Shown in pieces: positions 63,294-64,000 of a stretch of 64,000 nucleotides of DNA. Source of the stretch: Colletes latitarsis (lineage: Eukaryota; Arthropoda; Insecta; Hymenoptera; Colletidae); NCBI RefSeq assembly GCF_051014445.1, contig NW_027488370.1:10726001-10790000 (forward strand), written 5' to 3'. The notes beneath the pieces are model-generated. The model saw only the letters and a program-made list of their open reading frames with translations. It searched no databases and was not told where the DNA came from. A program made the position numbers and the translations under genes. Each line of letters opens with the position of its first letter. The first letter of the stretch is position 1.

Positions 63294-64000
63294 ACCGAAA
63301 CAGTCAATTAAACCCTGTTGCGATTAATATTTTAGAGGATAACGCCGGTTATGTCTCGGTTAGGTCTGGGATTTGCCCTCATCTGACTCGTACTTTCGCA
63401 TTTTTCGTTAACTTGTTGGCCTGATCCTTGCCTTTTTATGGTTTGGATCACGTAGTAATGCGGTGCCACACCGAAGCAGTCAATTAAACCTGGTTGCGAT
63501 TAATATTTTAGAGGATAACGCCGGTTATGTCTCGGTTAGGTCTGGGATTTGCCCTCATCTGGCTCGTACATTCGCACTTTTCGCATAGTTGTTGGCCAGA
63601 TCCTGAGTTTTTGCTGGCTTGGACCACGCAGTAATGTGGTGCCACACTGAAACAGCCAATTAAACCTGGTTCCGATTAATATTTTAGAGGATAACGCCGG
63701 TTATGTCTGGGTTAGGTCTGGTATTTGCCCTCATCTGGCTCGTACTTTCGCATTTTTCGCATACTTGTTGGCCAGATCCTAGACTTTTTATGGTTTGGAT
63801 CACGTAGTAATGCGGTACCACACCGAAACAGTCAATTAAACCTTGTTGCGATTAATATATTAGAGGATAACGCCGGTTATGTCTCGCTTAGGTCTGGGAT
63901 TTGCCGTCATCTGACTCGTACTTTCGCATTTTTCGCATACTTGTTGGCCAGATCCAGGCCTTTTTCTGGTTTGGATCACGTAGTAACGCGGTACCACATC

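Larger units (their letters stand above)
49233..64000. repeat. Satellite family B array (about 176-bp monomer)
   Basis: About 84 monomers with the same landmarks as family A (GTAGTAATG, GTCAATTAAACC, ATATTTTAGAGGATAACG, TACTTTCGC) but a consistent set of family-specific changes: GCGGTACCACACCG, GGTTGCGATTAATA, GCCGGTTATGTCTCGG or GCTGGTTATGTCTG, CATCTGGCTCG, TTTTTCGCATACTTG and TTGGCCAGATCC. Orientation is the same as family A. Near the left end a subtype with CAATAGAAGCTGGTTCCG and GTTAGTTCTGGTATTTGC dominates, while the GCCGG subtype dominates to the right. Some monomers are 175 bp. Runs of up to 163 codons are open in places but read through the repeat in shifting frames and are not genes. 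No other feature is seen. Confidence 0.97.

Noticed and set aside
1..64000. CRISPR-like regular repeats
   Set aside because: There are no unique spacers: the whole 176-bp unit repeats, and the context is eukaryotic.
1..64000. CENP-B box in the monomer
   Set aside because: I looked for the TTCG....A..CGGG core around the TTTCG sites and found no convincing match in either family.

Overview
This window is eukaryotic, almost certainly arthropod (most likely insect) heterochromatin. It consists of a tandem satellite with a monomer of about 176 bp, interrupted by two copies of one non-LTR retrotransposon of the R1 clade. The arthropod call rests on the retrotransposon proteins. ORF1 is a gag-like protein with three C-terminal zinc knuckles. 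ORF2 carries an APE-type endonuclease, a reverse transcriptase with a YADD box, and a C-terminal CCHC finger. I see no host protein gene, rRNA, tRNA or CRISPR array.

Layout. Positions 1-18,952 and 20,643-43,240 are satellite family A, about 108 and 128 monomers. Positions 49,233-64,000 are a related but clearly distinct family B, about 84 monomers. Both families show higher-order organisation: blocks of 4 to 21 monomers have been duplicated in tandem. Clear cases are a 3,698-bp block (1,855-9,250), a near-identical 3,519-bp block (52,428-59,500), a three-copy block with whole-monomer gains and losses (35,571-40,215), and smaller 703-, 881-, 1,232- and 1,584-bp shifts.

Element 1 (18,953-20,642, plus strand) is a 5'-truncated copy holding only the last third of ORF2, the 3' UTR and a poly(A) tail. 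A 15-17 bp target-site duplication flanks it, and a nearly identical empty target lies at about 14,966-15,172. Element 2 (about 43,241-49,232, minus strand) looks full length. ORF1 (625 aa) and ORF2 (1,060 aa) are both open and meet at an overlapping TAATG stop-start. It has a long hairpin in its 5' leader and a poly(A) tail, seen as poly(T) on the plus strand. The two copies differ at 6 of 379 shared ORF2 residues, so they are young.

How the parts work together. The retrotransposon encodes what it needs to copy itself into the satellite: ORF1 to package RNA, and ORF2 to nick the target and reverse-transcribe. Its 3' UTR is almost entirely a chain of GC-rich hairpins, a plausible RNA handle for the reverse transcriptase. 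Element 2 sits exactly where family A gives way to family B, has no recognisable target-site duplication, and about 90 bp of a monomer is missing across it. This points to rearrangement, target deletion or an assembly join. The many short open frames in the satellite are passive readings of the repeat and are not annotated as genes.
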